A stretch of DNA of 37,436 bases from Actinomycetota bacterium (GTDB lineage Bacteria; Actinomycetota; Thermoleophilia; Solirubrobacterales; Solirubrobacteraceae). Where the stretch lies: assembly GCA_005798685.1 (NCBI GenBank), contig SYIT01000084.1:1-37436 (forward strand), read 5' to 3'. The position numbers and the translations under genes are program-made. The notes under the pieces are model-generated. The model saw nothing but the letters and a program-made list of their open reading frames with translations, did not search any database and was not told the origin of the DNA. Positions 18,149 through 27,525 of this stretch are shown here, one piece after another. The first letter of the stretch is position 1, and each line of letters begins with the position of its first letter.

Positions 18149-19279
18149 GTGCCGCTCCCCACGCTTCCCGTCCTCGCGGCGATCACTGACAAATTGGCTG
18201 ACTGGGCGACCGGCGTCGTTGGCGCCCTCGGCTTGGCTGGGATCTTCGTGCTGATGACGCTGGAGAGCACGTGCATCCCGATTCCCTCCGAGCCGACGAT
18301 GCTCTCCGCAGGCTTCAATCTTGAGAAGGGGACCTACTCCTTGCTCGCCGTCGGCAGCGTTGGTGTGGCCGCCAACGTGCTCGGTTCATGGATCGCCGAC
18401 GGCTTTGGCCGCTTCGGCCAGCTGGATCTGATTGAACGGCGCGGCAAGTTGCTACCGACCCCGCCGGGCTCACTTGAGCAGTCGCTACCGCTGCGCCACG
18501 CGCTAGCGCTGGGGCTGATGCACGGCCCTGCAGAGCTGCTGCCAATCTCCTCCTCGGGTCACACGACGCTCGTTCCGTGGCTGCTCGGCTGGCCATACCC
18601 AAAGCTTGATCCAGCGCTACGCAAGAGTTTTGAGGTTGCGCTCCATGCCGGCACCGCAGTCGGGCTGCTGATTGCGCTCCGTAGCGAAGTAAGCGAGGCA
18701 GCCAGCTCGTTCGACCGCCGCCGCGCAATTCTGATCGCTGGTTCATTCATCCCCCCGGCGATCGTCGGTTACACGCTCGAGGGGCCGATCGAAAAGCGGC
18801 TCGGGACGCCGGCCTCAATCGCCGCTGGGCTGTTAGTTGGCTCGGCAGCGATGGCGCTCGCCGATCAGTTCGGGCCGCAGCAACGCGAGCGCGACGATGC
18901 TGGCCTGATCGACGCACTGCTGCTCGGGGCGGCGCAGGCCTCGGCGCTAATGCCAGGAACCTCACGTGGCGGAATGACGCTCAGCGCGATGCGCGCGCGG
19001 GGCTTCACCAGGCCTGCCGCCAGCGCCCTATCGAGGCACGTTGCCTTACCGGTGATCCTCGGCGCCAGCGCTTTGAAAGGCGCGCGGCTTGCGCAGCAGG
19101 GTCTGCCGCCGGGAGCCGGCTCGCGGCTTGCGCTCGGCGCCGTCGCGGCGGCCGCTTCGACGCTTCTTGCGGCGCGACTTGTGCCGGTCGAAAGAGTTGG
19201 CGCGCTGCTCCCTTACGCCGCCTACCGCAGCACGCTGGCGGCAATCACTCTGCGGCGCCTGCGAAGATCGCAAACATGA
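18149..19279 (+). CDS. Fusion protein: N-terminal half of a DedA/SNARE-associated domain + undecaprenyl-diphosphatase (UppP/BacA)
   Basis: GTG at 18149. N-terminus GLAGIFVLMTLESTCIPIPSEPTMLSAGF...NVLGSWIADGFGRFG (DedA hallmark), then LALGLMHGPAELLPISSSGHTTLVPWL...MPGTSRGGMTLSAMRARG (UppP motifs). Confidence 0.85.
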   Translation: MPLPTLPVLAAITDKLADWATGVVGALGLAGIFVLMTLESTCIPIPSEPTMLSAGFNLEKGTYSLLAVGSVGVAANVLGSWIADGFGRFGQLDLIERRGKLLPTPPGSLEQSLPLRHALALGLMHGPAELLPISSSGHTTLVPWLLGWPYPKLDPALRKSFEVALHAGTAVGLLIALRSEVSEAASSFDRRRAILIAGSFIPPAIVGYTLEGPIEKRLGTPASIAAGLLVGSAAMALADQFGPQQRERDDAGLIDALLLGAAQASALMPGTSRGGMTLSAMRARGFTRPAASALSRHVALPVILGASALKGARLAQQGLPPGAGSRLALGAVAAAASTLLAARLVPVERVGALLPYAAYRSTLAAITLRRLRRSQT

Positions 19280-20334
19280 GCGACGCCTACGCCGCTGCCG
19301 GCGTAGATACCGACCAATCTGACCTCGCGGTTGACGCGCTGGTTGACGTCCTGCGCACAATCGATCTTGACCGTCCATCGCGCTCGATCGTCCGCTCAGG
19401 CCATTACGCCAGCGTGCTCAAAGTCAGCGATGAACTGGGACTGGCGATGTCAACCGACGGCGTCGGCTCAAAGCTCGTCCTCGCCGAGCAGGCCGATCGG
19501 CTTGAAACGGTCGGCATCGACTGCATCGCAATGAACGTCAACGACATCATCTGTGTCGGCGCGGAGCCGATCGCAATGCTCGACTATCTGGCCGTGGAAC
19601 AGGCCGACCCGACTGCGCTGGCGCGGATCGGGGAAGGTCTAAAAGTCGGAGCTGAGCAGGCCGGGATCGAGATTCCAGGCGGCGAGGTTGCCGTCCTGCC
19701 CGAGCTGATTCGCGGCCACCCGTCACCGCACGGCTTCGACCTTTGCGGTACGGCGATCGGCACGGTAGCTCCTGACAAGATCATTCTTGGCGATGAGATC
19801 AGCCCAGGCGACGCACTGATCGGGCTTCCCTCCAGCGGCGCCCACTCGAATGGCTACACGCTGGCGCGCCGCGTGCTCGTCGAGAACGGCCCGGGGCTCG
19901 ACGCGACGCCGCCGCAGCTCGGTGGCGAAACGATCGCTGACGCGCTGCTTGCGCCAACCGTGATCTACGTCAAAGCGGTGCTCGACCTGCTCGCGAGCGG
20001 GCTCGCCGTTCATGGCCTTGCGCACATCACCGGCGGCGGCCTGACAAACCTGCGCCGCCTTGCGCCCGGCCGCGTCGGCTACTCAATTGAGAACCCACTG
20101 CCAGTGCCGCCAGTACTTGAGCTAATCGGCGAGCTTGGCAAGGTGCCAGAGGACGAGATGTGGGAGGTCTTCAACATGGGCTGCGGCCTGATCGCCGTTG
20201 TCGCCGAAGCCGACGTCGAGGCCGCGACTGCGATCCTCGCCGCCCACCATCCCGGTGCAGCCTGCGTCGGAACTGTCACCAGCAGCGGCGACCAGACGCT
20301 CGGGCCTGGCGGAATCGTGGTGGGCGCGAGCTGA
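19276..20334 (+). CDS. purM: Phosphoribosylformylglycinamidine cyclo-ligase
   Basis: DAYAAAGVDTDQSDLAVDAL, STDGVGSKLVLAEQ, CIAMNVNDIICVGAEPIAMLDYLAVE, GLPSSGAHSNGYTLAR, HITGGGLTNLRRL. Confidence 0.97.
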   Translation: MSDAYAAAGVDTDQSDLAVDALVDVLRTIDLDRPSRSIVRSGHYASVLKVSDELGLAMSTDGVGSKLVLAEQADRLETVGIDCIAMNVNDIICVGAEPIAMLDYLAVEQADPTALARIGEGLKVGAEQAGIEIPGGEVAVLPELIRGHPSPHGFDLCGTAIGTVAPDKIILGDEISPGDALIGLPSSGAHSNGYTLARRVLVENGPGLDATPPQLGGETIADALLAPTVIYVKAVLDLLASGLAVHGLAHITGGGLTNLRRLAPGRVGYSIENPLPVPPVLELIGELGKVPEDEMWEVFNMGCGLIAVVAEADVEAATAILAAHHPGAACVGTVTSSGDQTLGPGGIVVGAS

Positions 20335-20401
20335 ACACGCACCCGATGAGCCGCCGCGGAATCAACCAGGAATGCCCTCCCCGATCGCTCGCTGAGGCGC
20401 T

Positions 20402-21895
20402 GTGAGCTCGCCGGTTGGCACGGTCCTCGGCGGCCGTTATGAGATCGACGAGATGATCGGTCGCGGCGGCATGTCGACCGTCTACCGCGCCCATGACCTA
20501 ACGCTGGAGCGCTGGGTAGCGGTCAAGATCATGCACCGCGAGGTCGCTCGCGAAAGCGAGCAGCTCGAGCGCTTCCGCCGCGAGGCCAAGTCGATCGCGA
20601 AGCTCTCGTCGCCTTACGTCGTTGGTGTGATCGACGCCGACGAGCAGGATCAAACTCCGTACATCGTGCTCGAATACGTCGACGGTCAGACGCTCAAGCA
20701 GCGGATCCGCGACTTCAAGCGGCTCGAGATCGCTGAGGCGGTGGCCTTTGCGATCGAGATCGCGCGCGGCCTCGAAGCGGCGCACGAGCGCCAGATCGTC
20801 CACCGCGACGTCAAGCCGCAGAACGTCCTGCTCGATGAGGACGGTGCGGCGCGCGTGACCGATTTCGGGATCGCTCGCCAGCTCAACGACGAGTCGCTAA
20901 CGGCCGATGGCCGCGTGCTCGGCACAACCGACTACGTCAGCCCCGAACAGGCGCTCGGCCACGACGTAACGCCGCAGTCTGACCTCTATTCGCTCGGCGT
21001 TGTGCTGTTTGAGATGTTGACCGGAGACGTTCCCTTCCACGGAGAAAATCAGGTTGCGGTGGCGATGTGCCATGTTCGTGACGACCTCCCTGACGTTCAG
21101 CAGCTGCGGCCCGAAATTTCGACGGTGCTGGCAACGGTCGTCGACACGGCGACAGCGAAGGATCTCGGCACCCGCTACCGCGATGCACCCAGGATGATCG
21201 CTGATCTGGAAGAGGCGCTGACGGTCGAAACTGCTCGCAGCGGCCGCATCACCGGCGAGGCGACCGCCGTCTTTGACTCGCTTCCGCGCGAAACGCGTGA
21301 GCGCGTCTCCATGAAGATGTCCCACCCATGGCGCTGGCTCGCATTGATCGCGCTGGGAGCGGTGGTCGTCGTCGGCGCCTTCGCCTACGTCGCCAGCACG
21401 GCTCAGCGTGGCACCGGGACCGACAATGCCCGCGCCAGCGACGGGTTGACGGCGGTTTCGCTCAGCGCAACTGCGGCTCAGGCCTACGACCCAACCGGTG
21501 ACAATACCGAGCACGACGACGAGGCTGCCTTCGCCGTCGACCGCAGCCCGTCGACGATCTGGTCAACCGAGGATTACCTGGGCGGCAATCTCGCAAAGCC
21601 TGGGCTCGGCCTCGCAATCGATGCCCGCCCTTCGCTTAAGGCACGGGCGATCGACATCGTTAGCCCAACCCTAGGCTGGTCGGGCAAGATCCTCGCCGCA
21701 AGCAGCAGCGAGCTGCCGGCCTCAATAGATGACCCAGATTGGGCCGAGGTTGGGCAGGTGCGGGGCGCGACGGCTCGAACGAGAGTCCGCCTGACGACCG
21801 ATGGCAAGTCCTACCGTTGGTACCTAGTTTGGATTGAACGATTCGCCCCCGGCCAGAGCACGGTTGAAATCAGCGAAGTCTTCCTCTACCGCTAG
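20402..21895 (+). CDS. Membrane Ser/Thr protein kinase with discoidin-like extracellular C-terminal domain
   Basis: GGRYEIDEMIGRGGMSTVYRAHD, VAVKIM, HRDVKPQNVLLD, VTDFGIAR; single TM (WLALIALGAVVVVGAFAYVA); C-terminal AFAVDRSPSTIWSTEDYLGGNLAKPGLGLAID... resembles a discoidin/F5-8C-like fold. Confidence 0.88.
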   Translation: MSSPVGTVLGGRYEIDEMIGRGGMSTVYRAHDLTLERWVAVKIMHREVARESEQLERFRREAKSIAKLSSPYVVGVIDADEQDQTPYIVLEYVDGQTLKQRIRDFKRLEIAEAVAFAIEIARGLEAAHERQIVHRDVKPQNVLLDEDGAARVTDFGIARQLNDESLTADGRVLGTTDYVSPEQALGHDVTPQSDLYSLGVVLFEMLTGDVPFHGENQVAVAMCHVRDDLPDVQQLRPEISTVLATVVDTATAKDLGTRYRDAPRMIADLEEALTVETARSGRITGEATAVFDSLPRETRERVSMKMSHPWRWLALIALGAVVVVGAFAYVASTAQRGTGTDNARASDGLTAVSLSATAAQAYDPTGDNTEHDDEAAFAVDRSPSTIWSTEDYLGGNLAKPGLGLAIDARPSLKARAIDIVSPTLGWSGKILAASSSELPASIDDPDWAEVGQVRGATARTRVRLTTDGKSYRWYLVWIERFAPGQSTVEISEVFLYR

Positions 21896-22893
21896 AAGCG
21901 GTAGCCGCTCTGCTCGCGGTAACGTGCGAGCGCAATTTCCAGCAGGTGCCCGCAGAGCTCGGGGTACTCAATACCGCTCCCCTGCCAAAGCTGGGCGTAG
22001 ACGCTGGTTGCCGTGAAGCCAGGCATCGTGTTCAGCTCATTGAGCAGTACGTCCTCACCGTCAACAAAGAAGTCGGCGCGCGCGAGGCCGCTGCAATCGG
22101 CCTCGCTGAAGGCCCGCAGCGCAAGCTCGCCGACGCGCGCGGCAGCACTCTGGGAGATCCGCGCCGGGACGATGAGTTCCATGCCACCCGGTGCGTACTT
22201 GGCCTCGTAGTCGTACCAACCACCAGGCGAGGCGCTGCGCAGGACAACGATCTCACCGGCCACGCTGACCTGCGCCTGCTCGGCGCTGCCAAGGACTGAG
22301 CATTCAACCTCGATGCCGGCGCAGGCCGCTTCGACGATCACGCGCGGGTCGTAAAGAAAGGCTTGCTCGAGGGCCGTAACCAGCTGATCGGGCTCAGCCA
22401 CGCGAACGATCCCGACAGAGGAGCCAAGCCGCGCCGGCTTGACGAAGAGCGGCAGCCCAAGCGCCTGAATTTGGGCGCCGAACGAGGCTCGGTCGGCCTC
22501 ATAACCCGAGCGAGTCAGGGCGACGAAGTCGACCTGCGCGATGCCAAGGTGATTAAACAGCTGCTTCAGCGCCAGCTTGTCGATGCAGACCGCCGAGGCG
22601 CGCACGCCGCTGCCGACATAAGCGATGTCGAGCATCTCGAGCAGGCCTTGAATCGTGCCGTCCTCACCGAACGGGCCGTGGAGAACCGGGAAGGCAACAT
22701 CGGCGTCGAGCAGGCCGTGGCCGGGGCGCAGCTCAATCTCGTTCGATCCGCAAAACCAGCGGCCTTGCGCGTCAATTTCGATCTCGCGCAGTTCGTGGCC
22801 TGCACGTCGGACGCCGTCGGCAACGGCGGCACCGCTAATCAGCGAGATTTCGCGCTCCGACGAGCGCCCGCCTGAAATAACAGCGACGATCAT
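21892..22893 (-). CDS. ddl: D-alanine--D-alanine ligase
   Basis: VAVISGGRSSEREISLISGAAV, FPVLHGPFGEDGTIQGLLEMLDIAYVGSGVRASAVCIDK, FVKPARLGSSVGI, LNELNTMPGFTATSVY. Confidence 0.96.
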   Translation of the reverse strand: MIVAVISGGRSSEREISLISGAAVADGVRRAGHELREIEIDAQGRWFCGSNEIELRPGHGLLDADVAFPVLHGPFGEDGTIQGLLEMLDIAYVGSGVRASAVCIDKLALKQLFNHLGIAQVDFVALTRSGYEADRASFGAQIQALGLPLFVKPARLGSSVGIVRVAEPDQLVTALEQAFLYDPRVIVEAACAGIEVECSVLGSAEQAQVSVAGEIVVLRSASPGGWYDYEAKYAPGGMELIVPARISQSAAARVGELALRAFSEADCSGLARADFFVDGEDVLLNELNTMPGFTATSVYAQLWQGSGIEYPELCGHLLEIALARYREQSGYRF

Positions 22894-24794
22894 CGGCTCC
22901 AGCTCCGCAAGCGAGCGCCACCGGCAGGCGGCGGCCTGTAGCGTCCAACGCCGATCGTCACAGTCGAACCGGTCGGCGCCGAACCGCCCGAAGGGTTCTG
23001 CGAGACGACGGTGCCGTCTTGGCTCTCCTGAGCAACGTCGACGCGATCGACGCTGACCGTGAAGCCGGCGCTTTGAATATCGGAAATTGCTGAGGCCTCA
23101 TCCTCTCCAACGGTATTGGGCACCTTGGTCGTTGCTTGCTTCTTGGCGACGACGATCGCAACCGTTGCGCCCTTGGTGGCCTTAGTTCCGGCGCCAGGAT
23201 CCTGCCTCAAAACGGTTCCTTCGGCCGAGCTCGATTCCTCCGTCGTCACGCTTACGCCAAAGCCAGCGCCGCGCAGCGTGGCGCGCGCGTCGTCGACGTT
23301 CTGGCCAACGACGGGAGGCACTTCAACAGTCTCTTTACCGCTGGAGACGACGAGCGTAACCGTTGAACCTCGGTCTACCGGCGTGCCCTCTGGTGGCAGC
23401 GTCTCAATGCTGTCGCCACTGGGCACGGTGTCGGACGATTGCTTGCGCGTTCGAACCGTGAAGCCGGCGTTGCGAAGTTTTCGCTGCGCTTGAGAGGAAG
23501 ACAATCCGGCGACCGACGGCACGAAAACTGAGACCGGTCCGTCGGAGACCGTCAGCGTGATCGTCGAGCCCTTGTCGGCCTGTTCGCCACCGGGCGGATC
23601 TTGGCCGACGACCTGCCCCTTCGGCGAATCCGATTTCTTGACCACGCTGTCGGTTTTGAACCCGGCGCGCGCCAAGACCGACTGCGCCGTCGACTCCTCG
23701 CTGCCAACGACGCTCGGAACGGTCGCTTGGTCGGGCTTAAGCAGAAGCAGCAGCAGGACCAAGAGCGCAACAGCGACGACGGCGCCTCCAGCAAAAAGCC
23801 ACCAGCGGCGGCTTGGCCCGTCGTCCTCATCGCCGCGGTTCGCGTAGCCGACGGTGGCGGCCCCTCCTGCGGCGCCCGCGGCCAGCGTGTGGCCGCTCAT
23901 TCCAATCGCCGTCGATTCGCCAACCCCAGCCGGCGCAGCTATCGGCGGCGCTTGCGCAGGCATCGCTCCAGAGCGGGCCCGCTCCAACGCGTCAATGAAC
24001 TCGTCGGCGGTAGCAAAGCGCTGCGCTGGATCTTTCGCCAATGCGCGCATAATCACGGCCTGAAGCTGCGGGCTGATCGCCGGATTGATCTGGCAAGGCG
24101 GGGTTGGAGCTTCACTGACGTGCTTGAGCGCGATTGTCACAGCGCTCTCGCCATCGAACGGCACCTGGCCGGTGACCATCTCGTAGAGGATCACGCCGAT
24201 CGAATAGAGATCGGACTGCTCGCTAACGGAGTGGCCTTGCGCCTGCTCCGGCGAGAGGTATTGAGCGGTTCCCATGATCGAGCCGGTTTGCGTCATATCC
24301 GAGGCGCCGGCGCGGGCGATGCCGAAGTCGGTCACGGTCGCTAAGCCGTCGTCGTCAACAATCACGTTGTGCGGCTTGAAGTCACGGTGGATCACCTTGC
24401 GGCGGTGGGCAAAACGGGCGGCGCGCAGAATCTGCTCCGTCATCTCGATCGACCAGTCGGAATCAATCGCGCCGTACTCGTTGATGATCGCCTTCAGCGT
24501 TCGGCCTTGGAGGTACTCCATCACGATGTAGTAGGTGCCGTCCCACTGGCCGCGGTCGTAGACCGAGACGACGTGCTGGTGCTGGAGTCCGGCGGCGGCC
24601 GATGCTTCGCGTCTAAAGCGCTCGACAAACTCAGCGTCCTGAGCGAAGCGGCGGTAAAGCAGCTTGATCGCCACTTCACGATCGAGCTGAAGATCGGTCG
24701 CGCAGTAGACGTCGGCCATGCCGCCTGAGCCGAGCAGGTATTCAATGCGGTAGCGATCGTCGATCGTCGTTCCTGGCTCTACTTCCGTGCTCAT
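22890..24794 (-). CDS. pknB: PASTA-domain Ser/Thr protein kinase (PknB/StkP-like)
   Basis: Kinase motifs (YLLGSGGMADVY, VAIKLL, HRDFKPHNVIVDDDG, TDFGIARAG), TM, then four PASTA repeats (TVPSVVGSEES, FVPSVAGLSSS, EVPPVVGQNVD, KVPNTVGEDEA). Confidence 0.95.
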   Translation of the reverse strand: MSTEVEPGTTIDDRYRIEYLLGSGGMADVYCATDLQLDREVAIKLLYRRFAQDAEFVERFRREASAAAGLQHQHVVSVYDRGQWDGTYYIVMEYLQGRTLKAIINEYGAIDSDWSIEMTEQILRAARFAHRRKVIHRDFKPHNVIVDDDGLATVTDFGIARAGASDMTQTGSIMGTAQYLSPEQAQGHSVSEQSDLYSIGVILYEMVTGQVPFDGESAVTIALKHVSEAPTPPCQINPAISPQLQAVIMRALAKDPAQRFATADEFIDALERARSGAMPAQAPPIAAPAGVGESTAIGMSGHTLAAGAAGGAATVGYANRGDEDDGPSRRWWLFAGGAVVAVALLVLLLLLLKPDQATVPSVVGSEESTAQSVLARAGFKTDSVVKKSDSPKGQVVGQDPPGGEQADKGSTITLTVSDGPVSVFVPSVAGLSSSQAQRKLRNAGFTVRTRKQSSDTVPSGDSIETLPPEGTPVDRGSTVTLVVSSGKETVEVPPVVGQNVDDARATLRGAGFGVSVTTEESSSAEGTVLRQDPGAGTKATKGATVAIVVAKKQATTKVPNTVGEDEASAISDIQSAGFTVSVDRVDVAQESQDGTVVSQNPSGGSAPTGSTVTIGVGRYRPPPAGGARLRSWSR

Positions 24795-26233
24795 CGAAGC
24801 AGCGACTCCATCACAGCTTTGGCGATCGGCGCAGCGTCGGTTCCACCGAAGCCGCCGACCGTCTTTTCGATCGTGACGGCGATCGCGACCTGCGGGTCGG
24901 AGGCGGGGGCGAAGGCAATAAACCAGGGCTGCGTGATGTTGTTGATCACGTCACGCTCAGCGGTTCCTGTCTTGCCGGCTACTTCGATTCCCGAAAGCGC
25001 GGCGGCCGTGCCGGTTCCCTCCTGGACGACGCGCTGCATCATCGCCGTCAGCTTCTCGGCGCTGGCAGCCGACATCACGCGTGAGAATCGCTGCGGCGTA
25101 TTTTCGTATGCGGTGCGCCCTTCGGGATCGATCGTCCGAGTGGCAATCGCCGGCTGCATCAGGATCCCGCGGTTGGCGACGGCGCTGGCGACCATCGCCA
25201 TCTGCAGCGGCGTCGCCAGCAGCTTGTCTTGCCCGATCGAAGCGCGACCGATGTCGACGCAGCTATCGGTCGGACTAACGACCTCACGATTTCCATCAGG
25301 CGAGCAATAGAGGCCGCTGGCGAGCCGCTCACTGGGCGGCAGATCGACCGGCACTGGGCTGCCAAAACCAAAACGCTCCATGTACCGACTGATTCGACGC
25401 TTGCCGACGCGCTCCCCCACCTGCGCCCAAACCGTGTTGACCGATTGCGTGAGCGCCGTCGTCAGATCGACCTCACCGAAGCTCTGACCGCCATCGTTGT
25501 TGAGCGGAACGCCGGAGATCTCAACTCCGTTGTCACCGTTGACGGTCGAGCTTGGTTCGTAGAGGCCACTGTCGATCGCGGCCGCGGCAGTCACAATTTT
25601 GAAGGTCGAGCCGGGCGGGTAGAGCCCCGCAGTTGTGCGATTCAGCAGCGGCGCACCAGGCGCGGAGTTGAGCCTCGCCGTCTGTTTTGCGCTGCGCAGA
25701 ACGTTCGGGTCGTAGCTGGGAATCGAGGCCATCACCTTGACGCGGCCGCTGCGTGGGTCGAGCGCCACAACGGCGCCCGCCCTGCCGGCCAGCTGATCGA
25801 TCGCGACCTGCTGCGCCTGCGGGTCGAGCGCGGTCTGGAGATCATTTCCTTGCTGGCGCTTGCCTTGAAGCTTGCGGAGCGTCCCTTCGAGCCCAGCCGT
25901 GCGCCCCGTCAGCTGGCCGTTGTAGAAGCGCTCGAGGCCTGCAGTGCCGGGGTTGAGGAAGGAGTAACCAACGGTCTGCGCAAAGAGCCCGTTCTCCGGG
26001 TAGTGGCGCGCGTATGTGCCATCGGAGCGGCGGATCGAACGCGCCAGCACGGTGCCACTGGCCGCTTCAATCGAGCCGCGCGCAATTCGCTGCTGTGCCA
26101 GCAGCTCGCGCTTATTTTGGGGGTTATCTTGGAGCGCGGCGCGGTCAATCACGGTCCAGCGCGTCGTGAAATAGGCGAGCAGCCCGAACAGCACCAGCAG
26201 CACTGCAAAGACGCGGATGATCGGCTTGTTCAT
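24791..26233 (-). CDS. pbpA: Penicillin-binding transpeptidase (PbpA-type, class B)
   Basis: N-terminal TM; GLYPPGSTFKIVTAAAAI (SxxK), QSVNTVWAQ (SxN), GKTGTAERD (KTG). Confidence 0.95.
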   Translation of the reverse strand: MNKPIIRVFAVLLVLFGLLAYFTTRWTVIDRAALQDNPQNKRELLAQQRIARGSIEAASGTVLARSIRRSDGTYARHYPENGLFAQTVGYSFLNPGTAGLERFYNGQLTGRTAGLEGTLRKLQGKRQQGNDLQTALDPQAQQVAIDQLAGRAGAVVALDPRSGRVKVMASIPSYDPNVLRSAKQTARLNSAPGAPLLNRTTAGLYPPGSTFKIVTAAAAIDSGLYEPSSTVNGDNGVEISGVPLNNDGGQSFGEVDLTTALTQSVNTVWAQVGERVGKRRISRYMERFGFGSPVPVDLPPSERLASGLYCSPDGNREVVSPTDSCVDIGRASIGQDKLLATPLQMAMVASAVANRGILMQPAIATRTIDPEGRTAYENTPQRFSRVMSAASAEKLTAMMQRVVQEGTGTAAALSGIEVAGKTGTAERDVINNITQPWFIAFAPASDPQVAIAVTIEKTVGGFGGTDAAPIAKAVMESLLR

Positions 26234-27525
26234 CGCCGCGCCTCACGCCGCGCTCGGTCTGAGATCAGCAGCAGCAGCGCGAGGATCACAAAGTTGGCGA
26301 CGATTGACGAGCCGCCATAAGAGACGAATGGCAGCGTCACGCCGGTCAGTGGAATCACCTTTGTAACGCCGCCGACGATCACAAAGACCTGCAGTGCAAC
26401 GACCGTCGTCAGGCCGGTCGCCAGCAGCTTCGAGAACGAATCGCGGGCCAGAACGGCTACACGGAAGCCACGCTCAATCAGCAGCACGTAAACCAACAGC
26501 AGCGCAATTGAGCCGATCAGACCAAGCTCGTTGACGATCACGGCGTAGATTAGGTCGGTCTGTGCCGCAGGCAGAATCGGGCTGTCACCAACGCTGATTA
26601 GGGCTTGGCCGAAGCCCTGCCCCCAGAGGCCGCCGTCGGCCTGCGCGAAGAGCGATTGGGCGATCTGGTAGCTGCCGCCGATCTGCTCGTAGAGCCTTGG
26701 GTCGAACGGGTGTTGCCAGGCGCTGATGCGGTCACCGACGTGGCCAACGGTGGTCGCAAAGAACCAAGCGCCGACGCCGAAGAGGCCGAAACCGACAACC
26801 GGGAAGATCAGACGGTCGGTCGCAACGTAGAGCATCGCGAGAAAGCCACCAAAGAACATCAGCGATGAGCCCAGATCGCGGATGAAAACCAGCATCAGCA
26901 TCGCCAGCCCCCAGACCAGCAGCAGCGGGCCGATGTGTTTTAGCCGCGGCAGCGTGATCCCGTATCGCTTTCGCGAAACCAGCAGCGCGCGCGTATCACG
27001 CAGGTAGCTGGCGAGGAAAATGATGATGCCGATCTTGGCGAATTCGGCCGGCTGGAACGAGACCGGGCCGAGGCTAATACTAAGGTAGGCGCCGTTGGCC
27101 TGCTGGCCAATCCCAGGAACGCGTGGCAGCAACAGCAGCGCAATGCTGGCGGCCGCAATCAAGTACCGATAGCGCTCCAGAAGTCGGTAGTCACGCAGCA
27201 GGATGATCGTTGCCGCGAAGGCGACTAGGCCGATCACAAACCACTGAGCTTGGTCGCGCGCAAGTGTTTCGTTGAGGCGGTAAATCATAACCAAGCCGAT
27301 GCTCGCGAGGACGGCGATGATCGGCAGTAGGTAAGGGTCGGCGTCGGGCAAGCGCGCGCGGATGATTAGGTGGGCGGCGAAGCAGAGCCCGAGGAAGATC
27401 GCCCCGTAGGTCAGCGAAAGGTTGTTCAGCTGCGTGCGCTCCTGCAGAAAGACGGCGCCAAACCCAGCGACAATCAGCAGCGAGGCCGGAAGCAGGCCGA
27501 ACAGTTCGCGGTTACGCGCGCTCAC
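26230..27525 (-). CDS. rodA: FtsW/RodA/SpoVE family glycosyltransferase
   Basis: Multi-TM; QPAEFAKIGIIIFLASYL, FIRDLGSSLMFFGGFLAMLYVAT, LPAAQTDLIYAVIVNELGLIGSIALLLVY, PLTGVTLPFVSYGGSSI. Confidence 0.95.
   Translation of the reverse strand: MSARNRELFGLLPASLLIVAGFGAVFLQERTQLNNLSLTYGAIFLGLCFAAHLIIRARLPDADPYLLPIIAVLASIGLVMIYRLNETLARDQAQWFVIGLVAFAATIILLRDYRLLERYRYLIAAASIALLLLPRVPGIGQQANGAYLSISLGPVSFQPAEFAKIGIIIFLASYLRDTRALLVSRKRYGITLPRLKHIGPLLLVWGLAMLMLVFIRDLGSSLMFFGGFLAMLYVATDRLIFPVVGFGLFGVGAWFFATTVGHVGDRISAWQHPFDPRLYEQIGGSYQIAQSLFAQADGGLWGQGFGQALISVGDSPILPAAQTDLIYAVIVNELGLIGSIALLLVYVLLIERGFRVAVLARDSFSKLLATGLTTVVALQVFVIVGGVTKVIPLTGVTLPFVSYGGSSIVANFVILALLLLISDRARREARR

Noticed and set aside
25229-26320. 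363-aa + strand ORF antisense to pbpA
   Set aside because: Mirror frame of a gene with all three PBP motifs; no domain signature.
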